In this document: positions 7,359 to 7,388 of the stretch, one piece after another | Position numbering within the stretch: the first letter of the stretch is position 1 | How the letters are laid out: the number at the start of each line of letters is the position of its first letter | Assembly: GCA_023262195.1 (NCBI GenBank) | Contig: JALRDM010000319.1 | Coordinates: 1-7,388 of the forward strand | DNA: 7,388 bases | Direction of reading: 5' to 3' | Source of the DNA: Salibacteraceae bacterium | GTDB lineage: Bacteria > Bacteroidota > Bacteroidia > Flavobacteriales_G > Salibacteraceae | Notes under the pieces: model-generated | Told to the model about the DNA's origin: nothing | Seen by the model: the letters and a program-made list of their open reading frames with translations, nothing else | The model's database searches: none | Translations under genes and position numbers: made by a program

Positions 7359-7364
7359 CCTCCT
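7359..7364 (-). promoter_or_regulatory. Strong Shine-Dalgarno for gldK
   Basis: Read on the minus strand, the sequence just before gldK is AAAAGGAGGAAATATG: a full AGGAGG core, 4 bases from the ATG. It confirms the chosen start. It stands out because none of the other complete genes in the window has a comparable site; rfbB has only a weak GGAG. The remaining 24 bases to the window edge are A-rich on the mRNA strand and show no recognisable promoter; the gldK promoter is presumably outside. Confidence 0.8.
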
Positions 7365-7388
7365 TTTATATTTTTCTTCGTTGGGGTC

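Noticed and set aside
1..7388. Mobile element, CRISPR array, tRNA or novel defence system
   Set aside because: No transposase, spaced direct repeats, tRNA-like fold or unknown large gene was found; nearly all bases belong to recognised genes.

Overview
The window reads as a chromosomal segment of a gliding or T9SS-bearing member of the Bacteroidota. The evidence is a complete gldK-gldL-gldM-gldN set, which is confined to that phylum, together with AT-rich DNA and mostly absent Shine-Dalgarno sequences. The long GldL (284 residues) and its short 'HWPGAG' inter-helix loop look less like Flavobacteriaceae and more like Cytophagia-type or Porphyromonas-type homologues. That lineage call comes from memory of the families and is weak.

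Left half (1-2458, plus strand): three tightly packed genes for nucleotide-sugar metabolism. First comes the last 31 codons of an upstream gene whose tail resembles a WbpD-type UDP-sugar N-acetyltransferase. Next is a complete TviB/WbpO-family UDP-N-acetylhexosamine 6-dehydrogenase, then a complete RfbB/RmlB dTDP-glucose 4,6-dehydratase. The gaps are 4 and 3 bases, so this is very probably one transcript supplying activated sugars for a surface polysaccharide, O-antigen or related glycan.

Right half (2596-7354, minus strand): gldK, gldL, gldM and gldN, transcribed in that order toward the left. They encode the core of the type IX secretion system and gliding machine. GldL and GldM form the inner-membrane, proton-driven motor. 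GldK (an outer-membrane lipoprotein) and GldN (periplasmic) form the ring that GldM contacts. All four are full length, with the diagnostic residues present. gldK begins 34 bases from the right edge, so its promoter lies mostly outside the window.

The two transcription units converge on a 137-base gap holding a strong hairpin with A/T tracts on both sides, a clear bidirectional terminator. I see no mobile elements, CRISPR arrays, tRNA or rRNA. The window is largely canonical. Its most thought-provoking aspect is that genes for an acetamido-uronic acid-type nucleotide sugar lie beside the T9SS core, because T9SS cargo in Porphyromonas gingivalis is attached to a sugar made by the Wbp pathway.
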